Below are positions 8,266-17,256 of a stretch of DNA of 58,990 bases, in pieces (position 1 is the stretch's first letter; every line of letters begins with the position of its first letter). Both the position numbers and the translations under genes were made by a program. Below the pieces are notes generated by a model, which was not told the DNA's origin, did no database searches, and saw only the letters and a list, made by a program, of their open reading frames with translations. Source of the DNA: an uncultured Pelagibacteraceae bacterium (GTDB lineage: Bacteria; Pseudomonadota; Alphaproteobacteria; Pelagibacterales; Pelagibacteraceae); contig CACADE010000007.1 in NCBI GenBank assembly GCA_902531175.1, forward strand, positions 1-58,990. Reading direction: 5' to 3'.

Positions 8266-9347
8266 TGTATTTAATAATAACAAGAACCTTCCCTCCTGAA
8301 GTTGGTGGTATGCAAAATTTAATGTGGGGGTTAGCGAGATCTTTATCAGAACTTGATATGGTTAAAGTTTTTGCCGATTATCACGAAGATCATAAAAAAT
8401 TTGATGATAAAGTTTCATTTACAATTGAAAGAGTTAGTGGAGTTAAATTATTGAGAAAATATAGAAAATCTTTACTGATAAATGAATATTTAAATGAAAA
8501 TAAAAATATAAGTTGTATTATTGCTGATCACTGGAAAAGTTTAGAGCTTATAAGATCCCCAAAAAAGAAAATATGTTTAATTCATTCTAAAGAGATTAAT
8601 CACCCTAAAGGATCTAGACTGAACAAAAAAGTTCTGGAGGTTTTAAATCATGTTGATCATGTTGTAGCAAACTCAAATTTCACAAAAAATTTAGCAGTTA
8701 GTCTCGGAGTTGAAGAAAAAAGATTAATAGTCATAAATCCAGGCATAGATCCCGTTGAAGAAATTCCAAAAGATGACCTTAAACAAGCAGAAGAAATGTT
8801 AAAAGGAAAAAAACAAAGACTAATTACTGTATCAAGATTTGATAAAAGAAAAAATCATGAAAAAGTTATAATGGCTATTCGTAATTTAAAAGAGAAATAT
8901 CCTGATATTACTTACACCTGTATAGGATATGGAGATGAAGAAGAAAATTTAAAAAAATTAGTGATAGAATTAAAACTTGATAAATATGTAAATTTTTTAA
9001 GCGATATATCTAATGAATTGAAAAATGCATTAATTGCAAAATCAAATATTTTTATAATGCCATCGATAATTCACAAAACCTCAGTTGAAGGCTTTGGAAT
9101 TTCTTTTATTGAGGCTGCACAATATGGGATACCATCTATAGGTGGTAAAGATGGTGGTGCTTCTGATGCAATAGTTCATAATAAAACAGGATTAATTTGC
9201 GATGGTAATAGCCTAGATGAAATTTATTCAAGCATAGATAATTTATTTGAAGGTAATAAGTATGTTGAATTTGGAAAAGAATGCAAAATACACGCCAAAA
9301 ATTTTCTTTGGGACAAGATAATTGAAAACTACAAGGGAATCTTATAA
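8265..9347 (+). CDS. GT4-family glycosyltransferase
   Basis: Retaining glycosyltransferase of the GT-B fold, 360 residues. The N-terminal acceptor domain opens with RTFPPEVGGMQNLMWGLARS. The C-terminal donor domain has LITVSRFDKRKNHEKVI, GYGDEEENLKKL and the E-x7-E motif in EGFGISFIEAAQYGIPSIGG that binds the nucleotide sugar. PimB/WbaZ-like members act on lipid-linked glycans or lipopolysaccharide. Translationally coupled to the redoxin upstream. Donor and acceptor unknown. Confidence 0.88.
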   Translation: MYLIITRTFPPEVGGMQNLMWGLARSLSELDMVKVFADYHEDHKKFDDKVSFTIERVSGVKLLRKYRKSLLINEYLNENKNISCIIADHWKSLELIRSPKKKICLIHSKEINHPKGSRLNKKVLEVLNHVDHVVANSNFTKNLAVSLGVEEKRLIVINPGIDPVEEIPKDDLKQAEEMLKGKKQRLITVSRFDKRKNHEKVIMAIRNLKEKYPDITYTCIGYGDEEENLKKLVIELKLDKYVNFLSDISNELKNALIAKSNIFIMPSIIHKTSVEGFGISFIEAAQYGIPSIGGKDGGASDAIVHNKTGLICDGNSLDEIYSSIDNLFEGNKYVEFGKECKIHAKNFLWDKIIENYKGIL

Positions 9348-9356
9348 AATTAATAC

Positions 9357-9773
9357 ATGTTAGATAAATTTAATGGAATAGTTTATTTAAGTATTTTCAT
9401 TGTTCATTTTATCGTTTACGCCGTTTATGCTTTCAGAACAGTGGTTGCAACAAAGTCTTTTTTAGATCAATACAATATTGATCACTCTGCAGCTGTGATG
9501 GTTAGATTTTTTGGGGCACCGTTTATTGCATCAATTTTAGTAGCACTTTACATAATGTTAATCAAAGCGGATGGTCTAGCTGGAACATGGGGTTTCTTTA
9601 CACTAATCTTTGCACAAAACGTTTTATATTTTTTAATTGGAATTTATACAATTTATATCAATAAGCTTGGACATAACGAAAAAACAAATAGTGAAGGTGT
9701 CATTGCATCTGGAATTTTAACATTGCTAAGTGGAATTCTTTGCTACGGTCTAGCTGATAAAATTTATATTTAA
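9357..9773 (+). CDS. Hypothetical four-helix membrane protein
   Basis: I do not recognise a family. The 138-residue protein has four hydrophobic stretches (about residues 9-29, 49-68, 76-98 and 115-134) with short loops and no charged catalytic cluster. It follows the glycosyltransferase after nine bases and probably shares its transcript. Its stop overlaps the tctA stop on the opposite strand by four bases. Confidence 0.7.
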   Translation: MLDKFNGIVYLSIFIVHFIVYAVYAFRTVVATKSFLDQYNIDHSAAVMVRFFGAPFIASILVALYIMLIKADGLAGTWGFFTLIFAQNVLYFLIGIYTIYINKLGHNEKTNSEGVIASGILTLLSGILCYGLADKIYI

Positions 9774-11269
9774 CTTTTTTTTCTTAAAGTTGAAAAAATT
9801 TGCCAACCAACAATTGTTATTGTGATCAATAATATTATTAGAGTTATGGGCCTATCCCATAAAAAATTAGGTGACCCATCGCTTATTAATAGCGATCTTC
9901 TCAATGTTTCCTCCATTAATCCCCCAAGCACAAAAGCCAGTATTAAAGGTGGCATGGGGAAATCATAGAGCCTTAAAAAAGTTGCAACCACTGCAATACC
10001 AATCATTAGAAAAATATCAAAATTATTAAATGACATTAAATAAATTCCCGTAACTGAGAAAAATAAAATTAAAGGAATTAAATAATTTCTTGGCACAGCT
10101 AAAATTCTAGCGATATAAGGGATTAAAGGTAAATTTAAAATCAAAAGTACAACCATACCAATGTACATTGACATGATAACTGACCAAAAAATTTCAGGGT
10201 TTGTCTGATAAAGTCTTGGTCCTGGCTGAATACCAAATCCTAAAAGAGCTCCAAGCATTACAGCTGTTGTACCACTTCCAGGAATTCCTAATGTTAGTAA
10301 TGGAACAAATGATCCAGAGCAAGCTGCATTGTTAGCAGTTTCTGGTGCGGATAAACCATGAACACTACCTTTTCCAAATTTTTGTTTTTCTTCTTCATTC
10401 ACATAATTTCTCTCCATTCCATATGCTAAGAAAGATGCTATAGTTGCGCCTGCTCCAGGTAAAACACCTATCAAAAAACCCAATATAGATGACCTAGGTA
10501 TCGTTTTAGCCATTTTAATCGTTTCTTCTTTATTTACTTTAATTGAACCTAGTTCTGTTAATGAAATTTGTTTTGCAGCTCTATTTGGATCTTTTCCTCT
10601 AAAAATAATTGTAAGAGCTTCACTCATTGCAAATGTAGCCATGACAATTAATACAAAGCTTATTCCATCAGTTAGATTCATATTATTAAATGTGAACCTT
10701 GTGATATCTGATAAAGAATCTTGTCCTACAGTTGCTAACATTAATCCTAAAACTACCATCATCATTGCTTTTAAAAACTGTCCTTTAGATGAGAATGCAG
10801 AAATTGCAGTTAAACCTAAAATCATTAGTGCAAAATAGTCAGGTGACCTAAAAGCTAAACTTACTTTTGACAAACTAGGTGCTGCAACCAATAAAAATAT
10901 TGCAGAAATTGTTCCACCTGCAAATGAACTATAAGCAGCTATTGCTAAAGCTTTGCCAGCTTTTCCTTGTTGTGCCATTGGATAACCATCAAATGCTGTT
11001 GCAACAGTTCCTGGTATTCCAGGTGCATTTAATAAAATAGAAGATGTTGATCCTCCGAATACTGCTCCATAATAAACACCTGCCATTAAAATTAAACCTG
11101 TTGATGGATCAAAGCCATAAGTAATTGGTATCATTAATGCAATTGCAGTCATTGGTCCAAGTCCTGGCAACATTCCAATGATTGTTCCAGCAAAACAGCC
11201 AACCATTACCATTAAAATATTTGTTAGTGATAAAGCAGTTGATAATCCAATTAATATTCCTTCAATCAT
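9770..11269 (-). CDS. tctA: Tripartite tricarboxylate transporter large permease TctA
   Basis: Large membrane subunit (499 residues, about 11-12 helices) of a secondary transporter of the TTT family that imports carboxylates using a binding protein. The family signature GTIIGMLPGLGPMTAIALMIP lies near the N terminus, with the repeat version SILGFLIGVLPGAGATIASF in the middle; both glycine/proline-rich loops are thought to form the substrate path. It overlaps tctB by four bases, in the order tctC-tctB-tctA. Citrate, tartrate or aromatic acids are possible substrates. Confidence 0.93.
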   Translation of the reverse strand: MIEGILIGLSTALSLTNILMVMVGCFAGTIIGMLPGLGPMTAIALMIPITYGFDPSTGLILMAGVYYGAVFGGSTSSILLNAPGIPGTVATAFDGYPMAQQGKAGKALAIAAYSSFAGGTISAIFLLVAAPSLSKVSLAFRSPDYFALMILGLTAISAFSSKGQFLKAMMMVVLGLMLATVGQDSLSDITRFTFNNMNLTDGISFVLIVMATFAMSEALTIIFRGKDPNRAAKQISLTELGSIKVNKEETIKMAKTIPRSSILGFLIGVLPGAGATIASFLAYGMERNYVNEEEKQKFGKGSVHGLSAPETANNAACSGSFVPLLTLGIPGSGTTAVMLGALLGFGIQPGPRLYQTNPEIFWSVIMSMYIGMVVLLILNLPLIPYIARILAVPRNYLIPLILFFSVTGIYLMSFNNFDIFLMIGIAVVATFLRLYDFPMPPLILAFVLGGLMEETLRRSLLISDGSPNFLWDRPITLIILLITITIVGWQIFSTLRKKS

Positions 11270-11736
11270 CCCATAACTCCAATATATTTTAAAAAAGGAT
11301 CACGAAGGTAAATATTTAATAAACCATGTAACAAATACATAAATGCAGCAACAAATGGGAAAGATAAAATAAACATCAGTCCCCATCTTCTTTCACCTAA
11401 GAAATAGTAAGATGCAAAAAGAAATAAAGAAGTTGATATAAAATATCCAATTTTTAAAATTACAGCAGCATATACTAGTGAGATAATTATTAGATAAATT
11501 ATACTTTTGTAATCTAAATGTTTATGATTTACCTCTGTAGTAACTTTTTCAGGTAAAATTATTTTTAAACTCGATAAAATTATTCCTGCCCAACCTAAAT
11601 ATATTGGAAAAGTCCTGGCATTGAATGGTGCGTTCTCATCAAATGCAAATACTTGGATGTTGTATGCAGTGTATAGATAAAATACTGATAAAACTAAAAA
11701 AAGCAGTGAGATAAATTTTGTAGGACTTATTCTCAC
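11266..11736 (-). CDS. tctB: Tripartite tricarboxylate transporter small permease TctB
   Basis: Small membrane subunit of the TTT system, 156 residues with four predicted helices. AFDENAPFNARTFPIYLGWA after helix 1 and YFLGERRWGLMFILSFPF near the end fit the TctB family. It is poorly conserved as a rule, but position between tctC and tctA makes the call firm. The gene overlaps tctA by four bases. Confidence 0.9.
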   Translation of the reverse strand: MRISPTKFISLLFLVLSVFYLYTAYNIQVFAFDENAPFNARTFPIYLGWAGIILSSLKIILPEKVTTEVNHKHLDYKSIIYLIIISLVYAAVILKIGYFISTSLFLFASYYFLGERRWGLMFILSFPFVAAFMYLLHGLLNIYLRDPFLKYIGVMG

Positions 11737-11766
11737 TGCTTTACATTCTTTAATAATCTATAAAGA

Positions 11767-12741
11767 TTATATTACTCCAAGTTTTTTCATCAGAGCTGTC
11801 ATTTCAACTGTTTGTTTTTCTAAGAACGCATCAAATTTAGAACCTGGGTTATAAATATTTACCCATGCATTTCTTTTTCTAACAGCTTCCCACTCTGGTG
11901 TCTTTTGAACATCACCAAGCATTTTAGAGATTTTGTTATAGTCACTCATACTCATGCTTTTTGGTGCGAAGAAACCTCTCCAGTTTACAAACTGAACATC
12001 ATATCCTTGCTCTTTTAATGTTGGAGCTTCTGGTGCATCACCTACTCTTTCAGGAGCTGTGATACCAATTATTCTTACTTGATCTCTAGCACCCATTACT
12101 TCACCTAAGCCTGTTGAAAGTATTTGAGTTTCTCCAGATAAAAGTCCAGCAAGCGCTTTTCCACCAGCATCATATGGAACATAGATCACATCGTTTGGAT
12201 TTGCTCCAGCTGCTTGGAAAGCTAACGCACCAATTAAATGGTCCATGCTTCCTCTTACAGATCCTCCAGCCATTTTAATTGACTTTGGATCTTTTTGATA
12301 TTGATCAACTGCATCTTTGAAATTTTTGATAGGTGAATTTTTTGCAACAACTATTGCACCATAATCTCCAATTACACCTGCAATTGGTTTAACATCTTTA
12401 TAAGATAAAGTGCCAGTACCTTTTACATAACCTTTGTGTCTTGTAATAGATCTTAACACCAATGGTGTTGACTGAACTAAAACTGTATCTTTCGGAGCGT
12501 TATTGATTAGGTAAGCCAAAGCCTTACCACCTCCACCACCTGACATATTTTCAAATGATGCACTTTTCAAAAAACCAGCTTTTGTTAATGCTTCTCCAGT
12601 ACCTCTAGCAGTTCCATCCCAACCACCACCAGCACCACCGCCAATTAAAAAATGTAATTTTTCAACTGCAAATGAACTTGTTGATGAAAATAGAAGGAAA
12701 GCAGAGAATAAAACTGAAATAAAAGTTTTAATTAGTTTCAT
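11767..12741 (-). CDS. tctC: Tripartite tricarboxylate transporter substrate-binding protein TctC
   Basis: Periplasmic receptor of the TTT (Bug) family. I place the start at the ATG at 12741 because it is preceded by GAGAGGAA and gives a proper signal peptide (MKLIKTFISVLFSAF, cleavage after SSFA); an upstream ATG at 12783 would add 14 non-signal residues. The protein is then 324 residues. Glycine-rich loops GGGAGGGWDG and AGGSVRGSMDHLIG correspond to the ligand carboxylate-binding loops. Proposed first gene of tctCBA. Confidence 0.92.
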   Translation of the reverse strand: MKLIKTFISVLFSAFLLFSSTSSFAVEKLHFLIGGGAGGGWDGTARGTGEALTKAGFLKSASFENMSGGGGGKALAYLINNAPKDTVLVQSTPLVLRSITRHKGYVKGTGTLSYKDVKPIAGVIGDYGAIVVAKNSPIKNFKDAVDQYQKDPKSIKMAGGSVRGSMDHLIGALAFQAAGANPNDVIYVPYDAGGKALAGLLSGETQILSTGLGEVMGARDQVRIIGITAPERVGDAPEAPTLKEQGYDVQFVNWRGFFAPKSMSMSDYNKISKMLGDVQKTPEWEAVRKRNAWVNIYNPGSKFDAFLEKQTVEMTALMKKLGVI

Positions 12742-12802
12742 TATTTCCTCTCTTATTATATTTATGAAACCATCATTAAACATAAGTTATAAATTTTAGT
12801 CA

Positions 12803-13882
12803 ATGCTCAAATATAATTTTTCCAAAAACATAAAGGAATATTTTTTAGCACTAACTGGTAGTTATAAAGCTCTATTTATAGGACTTGTTGGTGGATACTT
12901 AGGTACTTTAATTAATCTGCCTTTGCCTTGGTTATTGGGATCTCTAGGTTTAAATTTATGTTTCGCATTTACAAATTTTAAAATAGTTTTTCCAACTAAA
13001 TTATTAAATCCCATATTTTTAATTGTTGGTATAATTCTTGGTGGAACTTTAAATGTAACATTATTGTATAAAATTCATCTATGGATATTTTCGTCATTAG
13101 CGATGTTAATCTGCACAATAGTCAGTACTATTCTTGCTGGTTATTATTTTTTTAAAGTTTGTAAATTTAGTAAATTTATTTCAGTTTTAGCAGCTCTTCC
13201 TGGTGCATTTGTTCCAATATCCGCGGCATTATTAGAATTTGGTAAATCAAAAAACGATAAGGGTGTTTTGATCCCTCAGGCTACAAGAGTAATATTTATT
13301 GTAAGTTTTGTGCCTATTTTTTTTATAAATAATTTAGGGTTTTCAGAAATGACAGGTTACAATTATGAAAATATCTATAACGAAAGATATTTTTTAGAAA
13401 TATTATTTTTATTAATAATCTGTTTCATTTTTGCAAACATCTTAAAAAATTATAAAATTCCATCACCTACTTTAGTTGGAGCGATGGCATTATCTGGAGC
13501 TTTTTATACCTTTGAATTAATTAATGCTAGATTTCCAGATGCATTTATAAATATTGCATTTATATTTCTTGGAACGGCTTTGGGTACAAGATTAAACGGA
13601 TTAAAAATTAAAGAATTATTATTTTTTATATTTCATGGAATAATAGTCAGCTCAATTTTAGTTATTGTAGCAATGATTACTGCATATTTGCTTACTTATA
13701 TAGGATTTGAATTTATTCCAACCTTTTTAAGTTTTGCACCAGGAGGAATTCATGAAATGGTGGTTATTAGTGTTGCTTATAACATTGATCCAATATTTGT
13801 CAGCTACCATCATTTTTTAAGAATTTTTATAATAGTTTTATTTTTGCCTTTTTTATTATCAAAATTTAGAAAAACTAATTAA
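12803..13882 (+). CDS. AbrB family membrane protein (COG3180)
   Basis: A 359-residue polytopic protein with about ten helices, made of two repeats. Hallmarks are GGYLGTLINLPLPWLLGSLG at the start and the matching second-half KIPSPTLVGAMALSG, plus ALPGAFVPISAALLE and the repeat counterpart FAPGGIHEMVVIS. The name comes from a putative ammonia monooxygenase regulator; the membrane topology argues for a transporter. It is divergent from tctC across about 60 bases, a common arrangement with TTT systems, and may handle a related acid. Its stop overlaps the convergent GT9 gene by eight bases. Confidence 0.82.
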   Translation: MLKYNFSKNIKEYFLALTGSYKALFIGLVGGYLGTLINLPLPWLLGSLGLNLCFAFTNFKIVFPTKLLNPIFLIVGIILGGTLNVTLLYKIHLWIFSSLAMLICTIVSTILAGYYFFKVCKFSKFISVLAALPGAFVPISAALLEFGKSKNDKGVLIPQATRVIFIVSFVPIFFINNLGFSEMTGYNYENIYNERYFLEILFLLIICFIFANILKNYKIPSPTLVGAMALSGAFYTFELINARFPDAFINIAFIFLGTALGTRLNGLKIKELLFFIFHGIIVSSILVIVAMITAYLLTYIGFEFIPTFLSFAPGGIHEMVVISVAYNIDPIFVSYHHFLRIFIIVLFLPFLLSKFRKTN

Positions 13883-14816
13883 CAGCTTCTTTCATTCTTT
13901 GAAATACTTTATCTGCTGAAAGTTTGGTCAAATCTGAAACTTGAATTGCTTTAAAATGTTCTCGCTCAATACTAACTTTTTTAGCAGTAGTATGCGATCC
14001 AAATAAAACTAATCCTTTTACATTTAAATGTGCCGCCATATGTGCTGGGCCTGTGTCATTTGAAATAACAAAATAACTTTCTTTAATTAGTGATGAAAGT
14101 TGAGAAATATTTAAAGATCTTTCATTATCTAAAATACTTTCAGCATCTATATCTTTGGATAATTTAATTTCATTATGACCAGGGGCTGTCACAATTTTAA
14201 GATCATCGCTGAAAGTTTTTTTAATTTTTGCAATTAATTCATTATAATAGGGCCATCTTTTTATAGTCAGATGAGACGATGAAAAAGGGAATAAAAGAAC
14301 ATATTTATTTAAATTATATTTTTTTTTAATCTCCGAAATATCTTCACAACTCCAAGAAAAATCTGGTTTAGTCACTTTATCGGTTTTAATTCCAGAAACA
14401 TTTAATTGATGTTGAAAACGATTTAGAACAGAACTTTTGTCAAAATCATTTTTTTTAGTATTTTCTGGTAAAGTTGTTTCAGTAGATGACCAAATATCAG
14501 AATTAGCTTTTGGGAAGAGTATTTTTTTATAAAATCCAGTTCTATTAGAATTTTGTAGGTCGTATACTTTGGCAAATTTATATTTTTTTATCTTTCTCAT
14601 TAATAAATACAAATAAACTAAGTTAAATCTGGAAAGCCTTTTATCAATTATCACATCAATTATATTAGGATTTTTTTTTAACAGATTGTAGTATGGTTTA
14701 GTTGAGAGTATGTATAATTTATCATTAGGATGATTATCAGATATATCTTGAATAGCACCACTAGCTTGGGCTATATCACCTAAAGATCCATGTTTTATAA
14801 TAAGAATATTAGACAT
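13875..14816 (-). CDS. GT9-family glycosyltransferase (heptosyltransferase-like)
   Basis: A 313-residue GT-B enzyme of the ADP-heptose:LPS heptosyltransferase family. N-terminal ILIIKHGSLGDIAQASGAI is the acceptor-side motif with the catalytic Asp in GSLGD. The C-terminal ISNDTGPAHMAAHLNVKGLV is the diagnostic donor-binding motif. It presumably adds a sugar to a lipopolysaccharide core or other envelope glycan in the cytoplasm. Adjacent divergent DUF6165 and a polytopic membrane protein fit an envelope polysaccharide region. Confidence 0.87.
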   Translation of the reverse strand: MSNILIIKHGSLGDIAQASGAIQDISDNHPNDKLYILSTKPYYNLLKKNPNIIDVIIDKRLSRFNLVYLYLLMRKIKKYKFAKVYDLQNSNRTGFYKKILFPKANSDIWSSTETTLPENTKKNDFDKSSVLNRFQHQLNVSGIKTDKVTKPDFSWSCEDISEIKKKYNLNKYVLLFPFSSSHLTIKRWPYYNELIAKIKKTFSDDLKIVTAPGHNEIKLSKDIDAESILDNERSLNISQLSSLIKESYFVISNDTGPAHMAAHLNVKGLVLFGSHTTAKKVSIEREHFKAIQVSDLTKLSADKVFQRMKEAVN

Positions 14817-14848
14817 AATAATAATAATTTGAAAGAGTATAGACTTAT

Positions 14849-15238
14849 ATGGAAAAAATTCTAGTTGAAGTATCAGTAGGAGAGCTATTTGATAAAATTT
14901 CTATATTAGAAATTAAGTTACATAAAATTAAAGATAAAGAAAAAATAAAATTTATTGAAGATGAATACAAAGTTTTAAAAAAACAATTAACTTTAAAAGT
15001 CAAAAAAGATGAATATTTAGAAAAATTATTTAGAAATTTAAAAGAAATTAATACCAATCTGTGGCTAATTGAAGATGAAAAAAGATTATGTGAAAAAAAC
15101 TCTGAATTTGGAGAAAAATTCATAAAATTATCTAGAGACATACACTTTTTAAATGATGAAAGAGCTAAAATAAAATTAGAAATTAATAATAAAACCGGTT
15201 CGAAAATAAAAGAAATTAAAGAGTACACAGATTATTAA
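14849..15238 (+). CDS. DUF6165 family protein
   Basis: A 129-residue, highly charged and largely helical protein. The opening KILVEVSVGELFDKISILEI is the characteristic conserved core of DUF6165; the rest is Lys/Glu-rich and likely coiled-coil. No reaction is known; members are often encoded among glycan genes. It is divergent from the GT9 gene by 32 bases. An open frame covers almost the same DNA on the other strand, but the conserved motif supports this strand. Confidence 0.8.
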   Translation: MEKILVEVSVGELFDKISILEIKLHKIKDKEKIKFIEDEYKVLKKQLTLKVKKDEYLEKLFRNLKEINTNLWLIEDEKRLCEKNSEFGEKFIKLSRDIHFLNDERAKIKLEINNKTGSKIKEIKEYTDY

Positions 15239-15245
15239 ATAATAA

Positions 15246-16418
15246 GTGAATAAAGAAAATTTAAAAAAAACGTCTATTCTGTTTATTACACTGAGTTTAA
15301 TTTATATATTGTACCAATCAAAATATTTGTTTGAAATTGTTCCTCCAATAATAGCAAATAACAAAATTTTTCTATTCGGTGATTGGACAGCAATTGTAAG
15401 TGCAATTAAGTGCAATAATCTTGGCTTAAATGTATACTTAGAAAATCCTTGTGATCCTTTAAAAAGAATTCACGTTTATGGTTCTATTTTTTTATTATTA
15501 CCAACAATTACAAAATTTAAATATTTTTTCTTTCTTATTTTTCCTATCGTTACAATAATTATATTTTTGGTCTCAATTATATATTATTTTAAATTTGAGA
15601 ATACTAAATCTATATTTTTATATTTCTTATGTATTTTTAATCCGTCAACATTATTACTTTTAGAAAGATTTAATTTTGATTTAGTAATATTTTTAGGACT
15701 ACTATTTATTGTTTTAATAAATAAAAATATTATAAATTTTATTGTTTTAATTATCTTATTTTCAATGAAATTTTGGTCAATAATATTTAGTTCAATATTT
15801 ATTTTTTCTAAAAACGAAAATTTAAAAAAAAATTTAATTTATGTTCTATTTAGTTTAATTTTATTTTTTATATTAATTTATGTTGAATATGAAAATTTAA
15901 AATTAATTAATTTAAAGTCTGCTCAAATAACAGCTTCGAAATATTTTATCTTTGGTATTAATTCGTTGGGTACTTTTGTCGAAAATAATTCATTAATTAT
16001 AACTTATGGTATTTTATTTATTTCAATATTATTTATTTATAATATTGAGGGTGGTCAATTTGATATAGCTATAAATAAAATAGAAGAGAAAGAATTTAAA
16101 TTATTAATAATAAGTGCCTTAACACTTGTAATTATGTATTTTGCATTTGATAATGTTTACTACAGAGAAGTTTTTATTATCGGATGTATTCCATATTTTT
16201 TAAAATATCAAAACTTAAAGTATAATAGAATTTTCCTTAATTTTTTAATTGCAAGATATATAATTTTTATTCTTGCAAGAGTATTTTATAAAGAATTTGA
16301 AATAGAATGGTTATATTTAATAAAAAATGTTTTAGATTTAATATTAATATCAAATTTAATTATTTTAATATTTTACTTTACAAAAAATTATTATAAAAAA
16401 ATCTTCCAACTTGTCTAA
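15246..16418 (+). CDS. Polytopic membrane protein, possibly GT-C-type glycosyltransferase
   Basis: A 390-residue protein starting with GTG, with about ten to eleven hydrophobic segments dominated by Ile, Leu and Phe. After helix 1 a periplasmic loop contains FLFGDWTAIVSAIKCNNLG and NPCDPLKRIHVYG; acidic residues in the first loop are typical of GT-C transferases that use lipid-linked sugars. I cannot name a family. The codon use is even more A+T-rich than the neighbours. It lies seven bases after DUF6165, on the same strand. Confidence 0.6.
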   Translation: MNKENLKKTSILFITLSLIYILYQSKYLFEIVPPIIANNKIFLFGDWTAIVSAIKCNNLGLNVYLENPCDPLKRIHVYGSIFLLLPTITKFKYFFFLIFPIVTIIIFLVSIIYYFKFENTKSIFLYFLCIFNPSTLLLLERFNFDLVIFLGLLFIVLINKNIINFIVLIILFSMKFWSIIFSSIFIFSKNENLKKNLIYVLFSLILFFILIYVEYENLKLINLKSAQITASKYFIFGINSLGTFVENNSLIITYGILFISILFIYNIEGGQFDIAINKIEEKEFKLLIISALTLVIMYFAFDNVYYREVFIIGCIPYFLKYQNLKYNRIFLNFLIARYIIFILARVFYKEFEIEWLYLIKNVLDLILISNLIILIFYFTKNYYKKIFQLV

Positions 16419-17141
16419 TTATTCCCAGTCAAAACGTTGAAAAGAGTCAAATATTTTAAATATTCCTTGAGACCATTGATTGCAAACTTTTGAGAATTCA
16501 GGATCATTCATATTTAAACATTTAAGTGATGCTATTCTAATTTCATTCTTTTTTATCACCGCAAAGTCTATAGGTGGACCAACTGTTAAATCACTTTTTA
16601 ATGTCGAGTCCATTGATATCAGTGCACATCTCGATGCATCTCCAATCGAAACTTTTGGTGTGATTACTCTATCTAAAATAGGTTTTCCATATTTTACTTC
16701 TCCTATAACTAAATATGGTTTGCTATCTGCTGGACGAATATAGTTACCTTGCGGGTAAACTAAATATAATTCTGGTGATTGATCTTTTATTTGACCTCCT
16801 ACAATAAAAGTTGAACCTAATAAAACGCTATCCGTGTTAATTCCTTGAGGAGATGAATGTTCAATATTGAGAGAACCTATGTAGGATGCAATTTGCTCAA
16901 AATCACTACAAGTATTTAAATTCATAATACCTGTTTCGCTTTTTAAATCTTTTTTTATTGAATTATAAACTGCTTGTGAGGTTCCAAGATTTCCTGATGT
17001 AACAATAACAATTGTTCTATCTCCAACATCGTGTGTGAGCATTTTGGAATATATATTTACATTGTCCAATCCAGCATTTGTTCGAGAATCTGATGCAAAA
17101 ACTAAACCTGTCTCTGTTTTAATTCCAATGCAGTAAGTCAT
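16419..17141 (-). CDS. Anbu, bacterial proteasome-related protease
   Basis: A 240-residue N-terminal-nucleophile hydrolase related to HslV and the 20S proteasome. It begins MTYCIGIKTETGLVFASDSR, matching the Anbu opening in which Thr2 becomes the nucleophile after Met removal and the Asp in SDSRTNAG is conserved. GDASRCALISMDSTLKSDLTVG is a further Anbu signature. It has no ATPase subunit. Usually it sits with a circularly permuted ATP-grasp, an alpha-E protein and a transglutaminase-like protein. Here only the ATP-grasp gene is adjacent, divergent across 115 bases. Confidence 0.88.
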   Translation of the reverse strand: MTYCIGIKTETGLVFASDSRTNAGLDNVNIYSKMLTHDVGDRTIVIVTSGNLGTSQAVYNSIKKDLKSETGIMNLNTCSDFEQIASYIGSLNIEHSSPQGINTDSVLLGSTFIVGGQIKDQSPELYLVYPQGNYIRPADSKPYLVIGEVKYGKPILDRVITPKVSIGDASRCALISMDSTLKSDLTVGPPIDFAVIKKNEIRIASLKCLNMNDPEFSKVCNQWSQGIFKIFDSFQRFDWE

Positions 17142-17256
17142 ATTAAAGATAAATGTTTAAATTATATGTTAATACAATAAAACCCGATTATTTCATATCA
17201 GATATCTAATTTAATCATTTGCTTATTTAACTCTTATGTAAAAAAATTAACTGATT

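Noticed and set aside
14845..15228. Long open frame on the minus strand opposite the DUF6165 gene
   Set aside because: The plus strand carries the conserved DUF6165 motif; the minus frame is Ser/Phe/Asn-rich with no recognisable domain, as expected of a mirror of an A/T-rich gene.
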